Source of the DNA: Halocaridina rubra
Lineage: Eukaryota > Arthropoda > Malacostraca > Decapoda > Atyidae
Assembly: GCA_037179515.1 (NCBI GenBank)
Contig: JAXCGZ010013612.1
Location: 1 to 64,000, forward strand
Length of the DNA: 64,000 nucleotides
Reading direction: 5' to 3'
The position numbers and the translations under genes were made by a program. The first letter of the stretch is position 1, and each line of letters starts with the position of its first letter. The notes beneath the pieces are model-generated. The model worked only from the letters and a program-made list of their open reading frames with translations, searched no databases and had not been told where the DNA came from. Of this stretch, positions 1-17,682 are shown piece after piece.

Positions 1-215
1 GATCTAAGCAGAATTATTGGAATAGACATCATGAAAGTAATGCAGAGGTATATTAAAACCCAACAGAGAGCTGGATATTCATTAAACATCTTTTATAATC
101 CCTTCACATCTGACAGGTCATTACACTCTCCATATCTGTTTCTCTTTACAACCTGATAAAGTCTGTTTTATTTTATCATTTTTTGGCCCTTCCTGGTGTC
201 ACAATAATCTTAAAA

Positions 216-222
<7 letters not shown>
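1..222 (+). repeat. Arm repeat of a composite palindromic element
   Basis: About 210 bp of non-coding sequence that recurs at 29815-30030 (-), 54375-54571 (-), 58977-59097 (-), 59483-59692 (+) and 59950-60152 (-), with a short piece at 31165-31205. In the other copies the inner side abuts (TTA)n/(TAA)n and the outer side runs through an A-rich stretch into a Tigger-like terminus. The same order is seen here (A-run, AT tract, terminus at 318-377). No stop-free coding frame is shared by the copies, so I treat it as the arm of a non-autonomous element. Confidence 0.7.

Positions 223-223
<1 letters not shown>

Positions 224-287
<64 letters not shown>
224..287. repeat. (AT)n microsatellite
   Basis: Uninterrupted AT tract inside the A-rich/T-rich outer end of the arm repeat. 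Confidence 0.98.
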
Positions 288-302
<15 letters not shown>

Positions 303-317
303 GGGGGGGGGCAAAAA

Positions 318-3050
<2,733 letters not shown>

Positions 3051-4560
3051 TGAGGGTATAACGGAGGCAGAGATATATTTCAGTACCCATTAAGTGAAAA
3101 AGCAGGAAGATTATCAAAAGGAATCCTTTATGTGCCTTTTATATGTTTAATGAATGTGTTTTTGAGATTATTTAAGTAATCTGTATATTTTATGAAATTT
3201 AATATTCCTGAACCTCCTGAAAAAGTGAGGAGTACGAGTACTTAATTGCTTAAAAAGGATCCCTATATATTGCTATTTACATATTTTGAATGATATATTT
3301 TTAATGTTAATTTTGAGATTCAAGAAAGCCCCTGAAGAAATTGGAATAAATCAGGGTAAGCATAGTTAGATGCTCATTTTCTCGTCGGGGCTGGGGTTTT
3401 TAGTTGAAAAAAGAAATGCATCAGTACAAAGAATTATTTAATTTATTAGGTTTTTAGGGCTAATTTATGACCTTTTGCTAATTACCTAGTCATAAAAGCA
3501 CCATAAAATATAAAGTTACTTGAATATTAAATGGAAAATGAAAATTTCAGAATACATTTGACTAATATCTGAGAAATATTGAATATTTTGCACTTTTGTT
3601 ACTCTATCATTTTCACTGAATGGGTATGGAAATATACTTCTTTGCTTTCGTTATTTCCTCACTTAATCTGATAACATGAGTATATGCAAATGGAAAATTG
3701 GCCTCATAAGCTTTAAAAACTGGTCTGTCAAATCTAATTTAATTTTGATATTGTTCCTGATCATAATGACTTGATCAGCTACTGTTGGGGATTTCTTCTT
3801 TCTTTATAAGTAATACAGTATATGTTTTTGGAATTTCTTGATACCTATTTGCACAAGGATAATCTCACCTTTAGTCGTATATATCAGGCTAAACATGGAA
3901 TGGTACGAGTCATAGATTTACTCCAACAGTGATGATCCTGCAGCCCCAATCATGACTTTATGGTTACCCATTCATCAAAAGTGTAAAAAAAAAAAAATTG
4001 GGAGCAACTACTTGGGGATGACTGGCAGCTGTAACCACCCAATGACTACTGGCTTTGAGGTCACATACAAATGGAAAGGGATGATACGGAGCTTCCCACA
4101 TGCTACAAAAATCCCACAACACTGTAACCCATAAAGGATAATGACACATAAATCAAGGATCTATATTTATAATTTTTCAAAACGACTAATATTGGCTTTG
4201 ACAAGATATTACAGCTTACTGAATATTCACAGAATATTCTGCAGCAGCATAAATATACAACATCCCAGTCTCCTTACACTGTTAACATATTCAATGATAC
4301 TCTACAAAATGCAATGGTACAACTCGGTAGCAACACCACAAATACAAAAATTAATTTATCTCAGAGAAACTCCTAAAAAAATCTTAATCCAAAAATGAAA
4401 AAAAAACAAGACTTAAGAAAACCAGAGTTTTCCTTCAACAGTACATGAAAACTGGTAATTTAAGAAGGGCATAGGCTAATTCTGATCAAGCCTTTCTTTC
4501 TAGCATTCAATACTTTCCAATGCGTTAACATTACAGCCTTCCCTTTTATTCATTCAAATC
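3051..4560. other. No recognisable feature
   Basis: AT-rich sequence without a long coding frame, paired splice signals around a recognisable domain, or similarity to the other repeats here. Two overlapping 60-codon frames at 3952-4149 on opposite strands resemble nothing I know. Confidence 0.5.
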
Positions 4561-4578
4561 TTCCCAATGTTGCAACTC

Positions 4579-4580
<2 letters not shown>

Positions 4581-4650
<70 letters not shown>
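4581..4650. repeat. (AT)n microsatellite
   Basis: AT tract immediately upstream of the tRNA-like SINE. Confidence 0.98.
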
Positions 4651-4657
<7 letters not shown>

Positions 4658-4661
4658 TAGT

Positions 4662-4850
4662 CTCCGTGGCAAAATGGTAGCGTCTTCGACTCTGAGGCGG
4701 CAGGTCGAGGGTTCTCGCCCCGTCACAGACTGAGGTTAATAAGGGCATACATTCAGGGTAACGAATACATCTGCCAAAACAAGTCCTTCGTAAGAAGGCA
4801 ACCGTCCTAGCCCTTAGTAGAAAAGGGAGTTCGTGACGTAAAACCGAATC
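4662..4850 (+). repeat. tRNA-derived SINE-like element
   Basis: The head (4664-4734) carries a pol III A-box-like TGGCAAAATGG and, 37 bases further, a B-box-like GGGTTCTCGCC. The ends GTCT and AGAC can pair as the outer part of an acceptor stem. The T-arm has at least one mismatch, so this is tRNA-related rather than a working tRNA. A tail of about 110 bp without tRNA character follows, ending at an AT tract. Confidence 0.5.
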
Positions 4851-4854
4851 CAAT

Positions 4855-5647
<793 letters not shown>

Positions 5648-5727
<80 letters not shown>
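5648..5727. repeat. (AT)n microsatellite
   Basis: AT tract between the MITE and the left arm of the Penelope-like inverted dimer. Confidence 0.98.
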
Positions 5728-5730
<3 letters not shown>

Positions 5731-6475
5731 TTTATTTCACGAGAAACACGTGAATATTCTGAATAGGTGAATGGAAATTGAAAGAAATATTGAGATCCTT
5801 AGTACTTCAAGTTTATTACTTATCTTTCAGAGAAATCCGAGTTGTACAAATGAATGAGGTGATACACATAGATACAGAAAACAAGAGAAAAAAGGAAATT
5901 AGCAACCCATCATTGAAAGTCAAGTCAAAAGATTATACTGCCATATGCTATATGACTTTATTGAGGTGTGAACACCTAGTAAATAAGGTACGGTCAATGG
6001 TAGGAAGAAATGGGAACATACTGTATTACATTGCTGAAAATAGAAGGAACAATGAACAAAACACTCTAAATTAAATAATAATAATAATAATAATAATAAA
6101 AATAACAGTAGTAATAATAATATAAATAATACTAACAATAATAGTAATAATAATAATAACACTAGTAACAATAATAATAATGATAATAATAATAAATATA
6201 ATACAGAAGTAATACTATCCAAAAATAAAAATAACAACAGTACAACAATAGGGAAAATTTATGATATAAACACTAATCACGAAAAATCTGAAAAACAAAA
6301 CAATAATCATAATAATGATATTATAAATACTAACAATAACATCATTATAAAACTAAAAATATATAATGAAATGACAAAAATAATGATGAAATAACAGTAA
6401 TAATAAAAGAAAAATTTCTTTTACGTGAGAATAAATCAATTACGGAAATAAAGAAAAGAATATGATAAAGAGAAC

Positions 6476-6934
6476 TTATGTTATTTCCAAAATTAAATTT
6501 TTCAAACTTAAGTGAAGCATACTTGATAATATGGGATCAATTACAAATAAACCATGACTTAAGTTTATATTTCTGTGCTTGGATAAGTTAATTATTGCTG
6601 ATTCCAAATTGTTTCTAGTAATAATATCATTACTTCTTTCCAAGATAGAGCCATTGTTCCAGTCAATATTGTGATTGCAATCAGCATAATGCTTGAACAA
6701 AGCACTGAAAAATTGACAATTTTGAACGTATATTTCTGATTTTTCGTGATTGCTGTTTATATCATTATTTTTCCTTATTGTTGTACTGTTATTTTTATTT
6801 TTGGTTGTAATTACTTCTAAAATTATTATATTTATCATTATTATTACTGGTGTTATTATTATTTTCATTATTATTATTAAATTTAGCATGTTTTTTTCAT
6901 TACTACTATTTTCTGCAATGTAAAATGTTCCCAT
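6476..6934 (-). pseudogene. Penelope-like element C-terminal region (GIY-YIG side), fragment
   Basis: A 152-codon frame on the minus strand. The first half is I/N-rich and read from (TAA)n, so is probably not meaningful. The second half has HYADCNHNIDWNNG, ITRNNLESAIINLS and NINLSHGLFVIDPIL. This resembles the end of Penelope-like polyproteins, where an H-x-IDW segment, an R-x-x-x-ES helix and an N-L-x-x-G-x-x-x-D end follow the GIY-YIG endonuclease. The GIY-YIG motif and the RT are not present. The family call rests on these short patterns. Confidence 0.5.
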
Positions 6935-7063
6935 TTCCTCCTACCATTCATCGTACCTTTTTTACTCTGTATTCACACCCTAATAAACTAATATATGGCA
7001 GTATGGTCTTTTGACTTGACTTCTGCTGATGGGTTGCTAATTTCCTTTTTTCTCTTGTTTTTT

Positions 7064-7065
<2 letters not shown>

Positions 7066-7152
<87 letters not shown>
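7066..7152. repeat. (AT)n microsatellite
   Basis: AT tract inserted or expanded inside the right arm of the inverted dimer; the left arm lacks it. Confidence 0.98.
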
Positions 7153-7155
<3 letters not shown>

Positions 7156-7259
7156 CCTTATTCATTTGTACAGCTCTGATTCCTCTGAAGATAAGCAATA
7201 AACTTGAAAGTACTAAAGATCTCACAATTTTTTTAAATTTCCTTGCGTAGCCATATCCA

Positions 7260-7263
<4 letters not shown>

Positions 7264-7336
<73 letters not shown>
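7264..7336. repeat. (AT)n microsatellite
   Basis: AT tract at the outer end of the right arm of the inverted dimer. Confidence 0.98.
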
Positions 7337-7340
<4 letters not shown>

Positions 7341-7739
7341 CCCTGGCTGGCATTTGAAATTAGGACACATAATCATTGTGCCAAGGAACTACAAACAGTA
7401 TCACTGAAGGTATAAAAAGGAGAGAAACCTCTAATTGCTGGAGCTAGGAAATGAATAAATTCTACTGAATATTTGTGTCTATGTTTAGTTTACTGTCTCT
7501 TCCCAATATTCTTTGTGGTTTGTACTTGAATTCAATTCTAATTCCTGTTTTTTAGGCATCTACAATGATAAAATAAACACTATAGTATATGGGAGCAGGA
7601 CACATATTTTTGCTCTTGGCTGGGATGAAAACCTAGAACACATAATTAGGTTCGAATTCTGGTCATGGTTAAAATACGTTTCATTTCTCTCTCTCTCTCA
7701 CACACACAACACACACGCACATGGGCCTGTATGACAGAA

Positions 7740-9260
7740 CATCATCTTTTCAGCCACAGAGGTATGCAAGTGCTGATTGAGTTAGATGCCCATAAAGCTA
7801 CAGGTCCTGATAATATACCCCCTTATGTACTCAAGATATGTGCTAATTCAATATCAGCGGCACTAAATATCATATTTAAATAGTCGCTTGAGTCAGGGGA
7901 GATTCCAAGATGCTGGAAACAAGCGAGCGTGGTACCTATCTTCAAAAAGGGAAAGAAGGATGTGGCTCTAAACTCTAGACCTGTTGCCTTGACCAGCATA
8001 GTTGGCAAAGTTATGGAGATACCACTAAGGAAACATATCTATCTTCACTTGGAATCCTTCAACTTTTTGTCAGTGAGACAACATGGTTTCAGAGAAGATA
8101 GATCAACAGTAACAAACTTATTATATGATGAGGTAAGCTGAATCTTACAGGAAAGAGAGGGCTGGGCATATTGCATATTCCTAGATTTCCAGAAAGCATT
8201 TGACACCGTCCCACACAAGAGACTTACTAAGAAGCTGCAAGCAATGGCAAGAATAGGTAGATATGTCTTGGAATGGATAAAAACTTACTTAGAAGGAAGG
8301 GAACAGAGGGTTAGAGTAAGACACTCAGTGTCTGAATGGAGAAGAGTTAGTAGTGGAGTTCCTTGTATATGTAAATGACCTACTAGAGTCTGTAAATTCA
8401 TTCATGAATATGTTTGCAGATTATGCAAAGATGGTGAAAAAAGTAAAAACGAGAACAATCGTAGAGAATTTCAAAAAGCTCTAAGTAGTCTGCATGAGTG
8501 AGCAGAAAAGTGGCTAATGCAATTCAATACTTCAATATGTAAAGTAATGAGAATAGGTACAAGTGCAAGAAGGCCCAAGCATGACTACTCAATGGCAGGA
8601 GTAGAACTCCGAGAGACAGAGAATGAGAGAGATACAGGTATAAACATACTGGCCGATTTGTCCATAAATGCATATAAATGGCATAGTAAGGGCAGCATAT
8701 GAATTCTTAGCAAATGTAAAGGTAGCCTTCCTTCAGGCATATGGACAAGGAAATGTTCAAAAATATTTATGTAACGTATGTGAAGCCAAAGCTTGAATAT
8801 GCAACCCTTTTTTGGAATTCGCACTTGAAAAAGCACGAAGTTTGCTGGAAAAAGTTTAAAGACATGCCATGAAACTTGTACCAGAAATACGCAATCTCAG
8901 TTATGATGAGAGGCTGAGGGAATTAGACTTACCATAACTCGAAGATAGACGAGGGGGGATATGGTGGCAGTTTTTATATTCCTTCATGATTATGACAGAG
9001 TGGATAGGGACCGATGTTATGATATGGCTGGCACTAGAACTACAGGTCATAGTTTGAAGCTTCGTAAGAAAACTTCTTTGCAGGATGTAAGGAAGTACTT
9101 TCTTAGTGTAAGAGTAGTTGATAATTGGAATCCACTAAGCAAGGAGGTAGTTAATGCTAACTTAATTCATAGTTTTAAGGACAAGTATGGTAAGTATCAT
9201 TAAGTACGAAATGGAACCGACCAGGAGACGGGAAGTTACAAGCTTGGGGCTCTTTTCCGT
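7740..9260 (+). pseudogene. CR1/L2-like LINE, RT to 3' end
   Basis: It starts within the RT (ELDAHKATGPDNIPPYVLK) and continues through IPRCWKQASVVPIFKKGKK, LSVRQHGFRED and IFLDFQKAFDTVPHKRL (about 8178-8225). The second catalytic block reads MFADYAKMV at about 8408-8434, where active elements have FADD or YADD, so the second aspartate is lost. The thumb region PKLEYATLFWNSHLKKH (about 8790) and the C-terminal DNWNPLSKEVVNA (about 9120-9158) follow. There are many stops, and a deletion before the FADD block removes the GVPQGS motif. The 3' tail ends near 9270 at (CT)n/(CA)n. It may be the same family as 486-3050. Confidence 0.8.
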
Positions 9261-9278
9261 AAGCACAATTAGGTAATA

Positions 9279-9312
<34 letters not shown>

Positions 9313-9327
9313 CAGATATATACAAAG

Positions 9328-11668
<2,341 letters not shown>

Positions 11669-11669
11669 C

Positions 11670-11750
<81 letters not shown>
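11670..11750. repeat. (AT)n microsatellite
   Basis: AT tract with one AA interruption; not next to a recognised element. The following 11757-12065 holds nothing I recognise. Confidence 0.97.
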
Positions 11751-11753
<3 letters not shown>

Positions 11754-12066
11754 CAACTTATACGATTTTCATTAGTGCAACTTTGAACATATGCAGCTGG
11801 AATATATTTAGAAAATTAAATTTAAATTTATTTACTTATAGAAATACCTCACAAGCAATTTTTTTTAGTGTTTATATAAATTAAAATTGTATTCGATAAA
11901 GCTTTATGTATATTATAGTAATTTTGGCATGATTAAAAGTACTGTATAAAGGAAGTTGGGAATAAGTGAATGCAAAGTATCAACACGAATTTTATAGTTT
12001 TGAACATGTGGTAATTTTGACTCAAACAATGTGTGGTGGAACTAAATGACAGTGTAAATTAAGGAA

Positions 12067-12171
<105 letters not shown>

Positions 12172-12219
12172 TGTGATTACCTAATTGTGTTTACGGGAAA
12201 GTGTGTGTGCGTGTGTGTG

Positions 12220-12526
12220 TCCCCGTTTTATGAAATTTGCAGTTACATCAGAGAACAATTTATAGTTAATAAATTATTAATAAATCAATTTTTCGAAATA
12301 CCAGTCATCCATATGCAAACCAACCACAGTAGTAAAGGTAAGCAATACTGTATAGAGTACTTTAGCTATTATGTATTAGATTAAGAACTTAGATTATTTT
12401 TCTAAGTTTTAGAGTATTTATTCTTAGCATTGCTGGTGACCTAGGTTCGAATTTACTTGTTTTCTAACTTACATCGAATCCAGTTTAAGTCAGTTGTCAA
12501 GAGTAGAACCCTGCCATTAAACGGGG

Positions 12527-12529
<3 letters not shown>
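12220..12529 (+). mobile_element. Tigger-type MITE, copy 2
   Basis: Same element as 5356-5645. Shared blocks include ccacagtagtaaag, gcaatactgtat, ttagattaagaa and cctaggttcgaatt. The left end is ccccgttttatg and the right end aaacggggatca, weakly inverted. Confidence 0.65.

Positions 12530-12602
<73 letters not shown>
12530..12602. repeat. (AT)n microsatellite
   Basis: AT tract between the MITE and the next foldback structure. Confidence 0.98.
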
Positions 12603-12608
<6 letters not shown>

Positions 12609-12825
12609 GTGGTGTTTTAAATAAAAACAAAATTCATGATATACGAATGGATTAAAGAAGAATTTATTATTATAACTTCATATTGCAGGTAGCATTTGGT
12701 AATGAGTTTGATTATGATGCTATTCATTAGAAAACAAATTTTTTTCTTTGTAATAAAGGTATTTTATTATATTTTGGAAAGCATCACTTAATCCAAGAAA
12801 TCATATGAATATCTGACATTTAACA

Positions 12826-12941
<116 letters not shown>

Positions 12942-12952
12942 AATCATTTTTA

Positions 12953-13023
12953 ACCCCGACCGGGACTCGAACCTAGGACTTATGATTACTAAGTCAAGGC
13001 GCTACCACTACACCACAGAAGGT
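12953..13023 (-). repeat. tRNA-like unit
   Basis: The minus strand has A-box TGGTGTAGTGG and a consensus B-box GGTTCGAGTCC. The D-stem GGTG/CGCC pairs. The anticodon-like hairpin ACTTA-GTAATCA-TAAGT would place AAT in the anticodon position. The acceptor stem pairs only partly and the D-to-anticodon spacing is too long, so I call it tRNA-like. Confidence 0.65.
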
Positions 13024-13225
13024 TAAAAGGAACCCAACCTTATAGTTTATATCTGCTATACTTAGGAATGAACGCATTCTAACTGAATGCCACTATGTTC
13101 ATATTACAGATTCCCCAACCTCACTCGTGGCTTCATTTTAGCATTTAATTCAATTCCCAATCTCATTCGGGCCATGAAATAACCAATTAAGCACATTACA
13201 TACGTGAAAACATGAATCATTTTTT

Positions 13226-13296
13226 ACCCCGACCGGGACTCGAACCTAGGACTTATGATTACTAAGTCAAGGCACTACCACTACACCACAGAAGGT
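13226..13296 (-). repeat. tRNA-like unit
   Basis: Second unit in the same direction, 273 bp from the first. A third, inverted unit (13387-13554) has lost most of its tRNA part but keeps cgagtcccagtcagggt. Confidence 0.65.
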
Positions 13297-13550
13297 TAAA
13301 AGGAATCTAACCTTATAGCTTATATCTGCTATACTTAGGAATGAACGCATTCTAACTGAATGCCACTATGTTCATATTACAGATTCATGTTTTCACATAT
13401 GTAATGTGCTTAATTGGTTATTTCAGGGCCCGAATGAGATTGGGAATTGAATTATATGCTAAAATGAAGCCACGAGTGAGGTTGGGGAATCTGTAATATG
13501 AACATAGTGGCATATGTTCATATTCGAGTCCCAGTCAGGGTAAAAAATTA

Positions 13551-13661
<111 letters not shown>

Positions 13662-13888
13662 TGTTAAATATTCAGATATTCTTATGATGTCTTGGATTAA
13701 GTGATGCTTTCCAATATATAATAAAATATATTTACTACAAAGACAAAAATTAGTTTTCTAATGAATAGCATCATAATCAAACCCTTTACCAATGCTACCT
13801 GCAATATGGAGCTATACTAATATTATCTTCTTTACTCCATTCATATAACAAGAAATTTTTTTTATTTAAAACACCACATTGGACATTA

Positions 13889-14898
13889 CAACAGAAGCCA
13901 TTAATATACTGTAACCTGTGAGCATTTTACAGGGTGAAAATATTTTTTTTTTGTAATTTCATAACTAATATCTGAATAATGTTACAGTAGTGCTCAATTT
14001 ATGCTCATTTGGTTTATCTAAAACACATTATGGAATAAAAAAAATTTTAATACCCACTAACTCTCTGGCTTATATACTGATAACATTAACAAAAATAACG
14101 AGAGACAGCACTATTGAAATTGATACTAAAATATTTATTTGCTGGATAGCCACAGCAACTGGATCTGCGAAATAACAGAAAAGAAACTATTCCTTTACTT
14201 CTACACCATTGTAGAGGAGTCCCCTTCCAGCAGAGTTCAATATCACGAATTTGCTTACTGTATAAATATAATTTCAGAGTAGTTCATAAGAACATAATAT
14301 ATTTTATGTTGCAGCAGCCTTGCTTTAAAAACAAAAACTAAAAAAGTTTTTCTGACACTCCCACATCCAAAAACAATATTAATTCTTTATTATTTAATTC
14401 TTCAGCAGTGCTCTGAGGATAAGAGGATATATATGATTCCCGTACAAAAATGACAACAAAATTCTGCAATATAAAACAATACTCACTGAGGCATATATGG
14501 CAAAAGTTAGGTTCATATAATCATATTTACGAGTACATACATCATTATATATTTTCAGCATTTTCATGGCATAACAACTTTGGGATTGCATTACAGTCAG
14601 CAAAAATCCCAACAAATTCAAAGGTATGTACTACAGTTGTTGATAGAATAAATAAATTCTCTGTCAACATTGCCAAACAATCCTCATGGAGATGAGCATT
14701 ATGGAATAAAATCTGCGTTCTGAGTAAGGACGTACAAGCAAGGTTAATTTTACATTCCAAACGTAACAATACAAAGATGTAAATTTAGCAATAAATCTTA
14801 CGTTTTGCCTCTCCTCCTTGAGTGCTACTTAAAAAAATAAAGTTGACTCTTCCAATGCACATATTTCAACTCATTCCTACTAACCACAGAAACATATA
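13889..14898. other. No recognisable feature
   Basis: AT-rich sequence without a supported gene or repeat; short frames on both strands overlap each other. Confidence 0.5.
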
Positions 14899-15578
14899 CA
14901 GGGTGTCCTTGGTTTACGAAATTTTTGATCTATGATGTTTTGTGGTTACAATGCATCTCCCAAAATTTATTAGGACATCCTGGTACTGCCAGGTACACTA
15001 AGGTGCCCTAAGGGGTCATAGAAATATTGGAAGAGAAGAAGAGGGAATCATTCCAGACTCGCCTGAAACATTTCTTCCAGGAGGTAGAGAACCCAGCAAC
15101 AAATTCTGTACCTCTACCTCACCTGCCTCTCCATATTCACTTGCCCCAGTATATCCATCGCCTGCTGCTGGTTCTCCTGCTTCTCCACACTCACCTGTCC
15201 CAGTCTCTACAGCAACTGCTGCATGTTATCCAGCCTCTCCAGCTTCCTCCTCCCAATAAGCCTGTCTCTCCCTCCCTTGCAATGCCCCTACCAGTGTACA
15301 AGACAACCACAGGAGTAAAGGTTAGGAATTGTTCTCCTTTTTTTGTTACCATTTCATTATTTTATATTTATGTCCTCCATGTGTTTTTTTAGTCTTAATT
15401 ATGTTTTCATATGTTATGGAAATGTTGTATTTCTCTGTCTTAGATTATGAATTTCACAAGTGCGTTAGCATAAGTGGGTGATGTAAGTGCTAATATAGGT
15501 GTGTTCTGACTCACATTGACAATGAGGTTATGACGTGTCGTGAGGAACGAAACTCCATCGTAGGTCAAAGACAGCCTG
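14899..15578 (+). mobile_element. Tigger-derived element with transposase C-terminal remnant
   Basis: 680 bp between TA and TA. The left end is CAGGGTGTCCTTGGTTTACG and the right end on the minus strand is CAGGCTGTCTTTGACCTACG. The open frame at 15027-15392 begins EEKKRESFQTRLKHFFQE, like the end of Tigger transposases, then becomes a P/L/S-rich tail with several short repeats. The DDE domain is missing. TIR style and TA duplication support the family. Confidence 0.7.
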
Positions 15579-16820
15579 TATTTTATTCATTAATAATACA
15601 TTATGGTAAACTTTTTTATATGAAGTAAACATATACATTCATAGTTTAAGTACAAATCTTAAAAGGGAAATATATTTGCAAGAGAACCACACTAAAGTAC
15701 TATTATTGCCATTTCAATTTCAGTAAGACTAATTGTTGAGTATGCTTTGATGCTTTTTCAAAATAAGGTAAACAAGAACGTAAATTGATAACTGTAATAT
15801 AATAGTAAATTATATATACGTACCCTATGGATGTTCTCCATAGGAAAACCTGCCCTATTTCTGGGTAAAAATCTTTATTTCTGATAAATACCAATATATT
15901 ACTACAGAATTTGCATGTCATCATCTCTTATAAATAATTAATCTAGAATTCATTAAGCTATTTCTAGTGCACATACATAATCTCCCCTAATGCTAACCAA
16001 TAATATATTAGCAGTAACTTTTGCAGTATTAAAAAGAAAACATCACAATATGGCTCCTTCATGAAACGCTAGCATAGGCCTCTCTTCTAATGAGAAAACC
16101 AATCAAAATTTCATAAGAGAAATAAAGGTTTCTATGAGAATTTTGCATGCCAATGGACAGCCATTCATTCGAATAAGTATTTCTCCCTATAGATAGTATT
16201 AAAATATTTCTTCAATATTCACCTTGTACACATTTCTACATGAAACATTTACGACGAATATACTTTTCTTCATACACTAACACATTCCACCACTTCATGG
16301 GAACTCCAAGTAGCATAGAATACTATATAGATCACATACACACAAACACGGCTGCCTTGAAGGAAAAAACATACATAAAAACTGCAATTGACTCAATAAG
16401 TTTCAGATAAAAAAAAGTTTATACTGTATATTAAAATTACTGTAATGTCTCACTTCTTTAAGAATACAATAAATATGATCATGGAGACAGGAATCCCATA
16501 CAGAACTACTTTAAGGGTGAAAGGGAAAGCAATAAATCCAATGCTTGATTAATACAGTAAAATCTTGCAATGCTTTAACAACACTTACCACGAAGGAGAT
16601 CATCGCTAACACGATAATAAAATATAAACTAAAAAGAGAAATATATAGTGGTGAGGGAGAGCGCATTCCCGACTTGCCTTACCTGTGTACTGTAGAGGTA
16701 AACAGAGTAATATTCATTGCAATAAAGCAAAGAATTCCACTTGGATATTCTGCCGTTCATAAAAGGGAACCCCAAGGGCATATATGAAAATCATAAAAAA
16801 AGTATGCACAATTCAATGCT
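15579..16820. other. No recognisable feature
   Basis: AT-rich sequence. Short frames only; no repeat shared with the rest of the window. It lies downstream of the GID4 stop codon on that gene's strand. Confidence 0.5.
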
Positions 16821-16825
16821 TGGAT

Positions 16826-17048
16826 ATAGGGTTTAAAAAAAAGTTAAAGTTTCCTGTTTTAGCTCTCCTATCAGAGGCATTGCCCCTGCTCTGGGGGGCA
16901 TCAGCCGGTGCAAGCCCCAACCCCCACTGTGGTGTCCAGCCACAGCAGTAACCTTCCCAGTAAACTGCTTAAACTCTCGGTCCTGAACGGGAACCGATCT
17001 GTCGACCTCACGACTGCGAGGCCAGCGCGTTACCACTGTATTAGCCAG
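16826..17048 (-). repeat. tRNA-derived SINE
   Basis: On the minus strand the head (17047-16975) has the A-box-like CTAATACAGTGGTAACGCG and a B-box-like GATCGGTTCCCG. A body with ggggttggggcttgcacc and gatgccccccagagc follows, then a run of T/A. Part of the body (caagccccaaccccc) recurs at 25253-25280, showing that it is dispersed. Confidence 0.65.
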
Positions 17049-17581
17049 GAATTAAAGCATAATATATTTTATTCTTCTATGTGCATAAATGATCTTCCAT
17101 TGTCATTTTTGAAGAGGGGTATGAATTGAGGGTCTTTATTAACAGAGATCCATTTTAAACAGCAGATTTCATAATGTGTTGCATTTTATGAATACAGACA
17201 CACCCCAATTTACAAACAAGTTAGGTTCCAGAAGTCCGTTTGTATGTAGAATTATACCAAACATTAATCTTTTAAGCCAAAGGAAGAGGTTAGCTCTTGA
17301 GCTACCAAAATGAATTCCCTAAAATAAAATACAGTCTTTATGCTTTAGAGGCAACAACATGAATACTTGGTATGTTCTAGTTAATCTCTATCTGTATCAT
17401 ACAACCTTTTACGACCATTTTTGGACAATGAGTTACAAAACCTGTGATATTTTGAGTGAAATCCTGTTACCAAATCATTCTGTTAAACAGAAATATTGTG
17501 AAACTAATGTACCACCACTTCCATCACTCAATAAAAAGCAATACAGAACTGCATTGCAACAAATTTGTTGAGTCATATACG
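17049..17581. other. No gene; one transposon-end-like stretch
   Basis: At 17207-17250 the sequence caatttacaaacaagttagg looks like a Tigger/pogo terminus without a partner. Nothing else recognised. Confidence 0.4.
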
Positions 17582-17587
17582 TTTAAT
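17582..17587 (-). promoter_or_regulatory. Candidate polyadenylation signal of the GID4 homologue
   Basis: ATTAAA on the minus strand, about 96 bases after the stop codon. It is a common variant signal, but such a hexamer is frequent by chance in AT-rich DNA. Confidence 0.3.
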
Positions 17588-17682
17588 AACAACAATCCTC
17601 TTTAGGAGACTTCACAGAAAAACAAAGTACACATTCATTACATACGTACAAAATCTGCGATTTCATCCACAGACACATACTT

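Larger units (their letters stand above)
5728..7263. mobile_element. Inverted dimer of a Penelope-like fragment
   Basis: The left arm (about 5728-6290, plus) and right arm (about 6715-7263, minus) are inverted copies. Both contain, in order, an actttcaagtttatt-like segment, a Q-MN codon run, AACAAGAG(A)n, GGTAC-AT-AATGGTAGGA, GGGAACAT, a (TAA)n run and a shared segment ending in cacgaaaaatc. The unique centre (6300-6715) encodes the C-terminal piece listed below. An AT tract interrupts the right arm at 7066-7152. Both outer ends meet AT tracts. Confidence 0.65.

Noticed and set aside
3952..4149. Overlapping 60-codon frames on both strands
   Set aside because: No domain, no splice support, and both strands equally open; nothing to favour either.
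5920..6237. Leucine-rich 105-codon frame resembling a membrane protein
   Set aside because: Read from a (TAA)n run in the Penelope-like arm.
12953..13023. Functional tRNA gene
   Set aside because: Weak acceptor stem, odd spacing between D-stem and anticodon-like stem, and repetition as part of a longer repeat; tRNA-like only.
15703..15924. 73-codon minus-strand frame in unannotated sequence
   Set aside because: Composition is that of random AT-rich DNA; no motif, no splice context.
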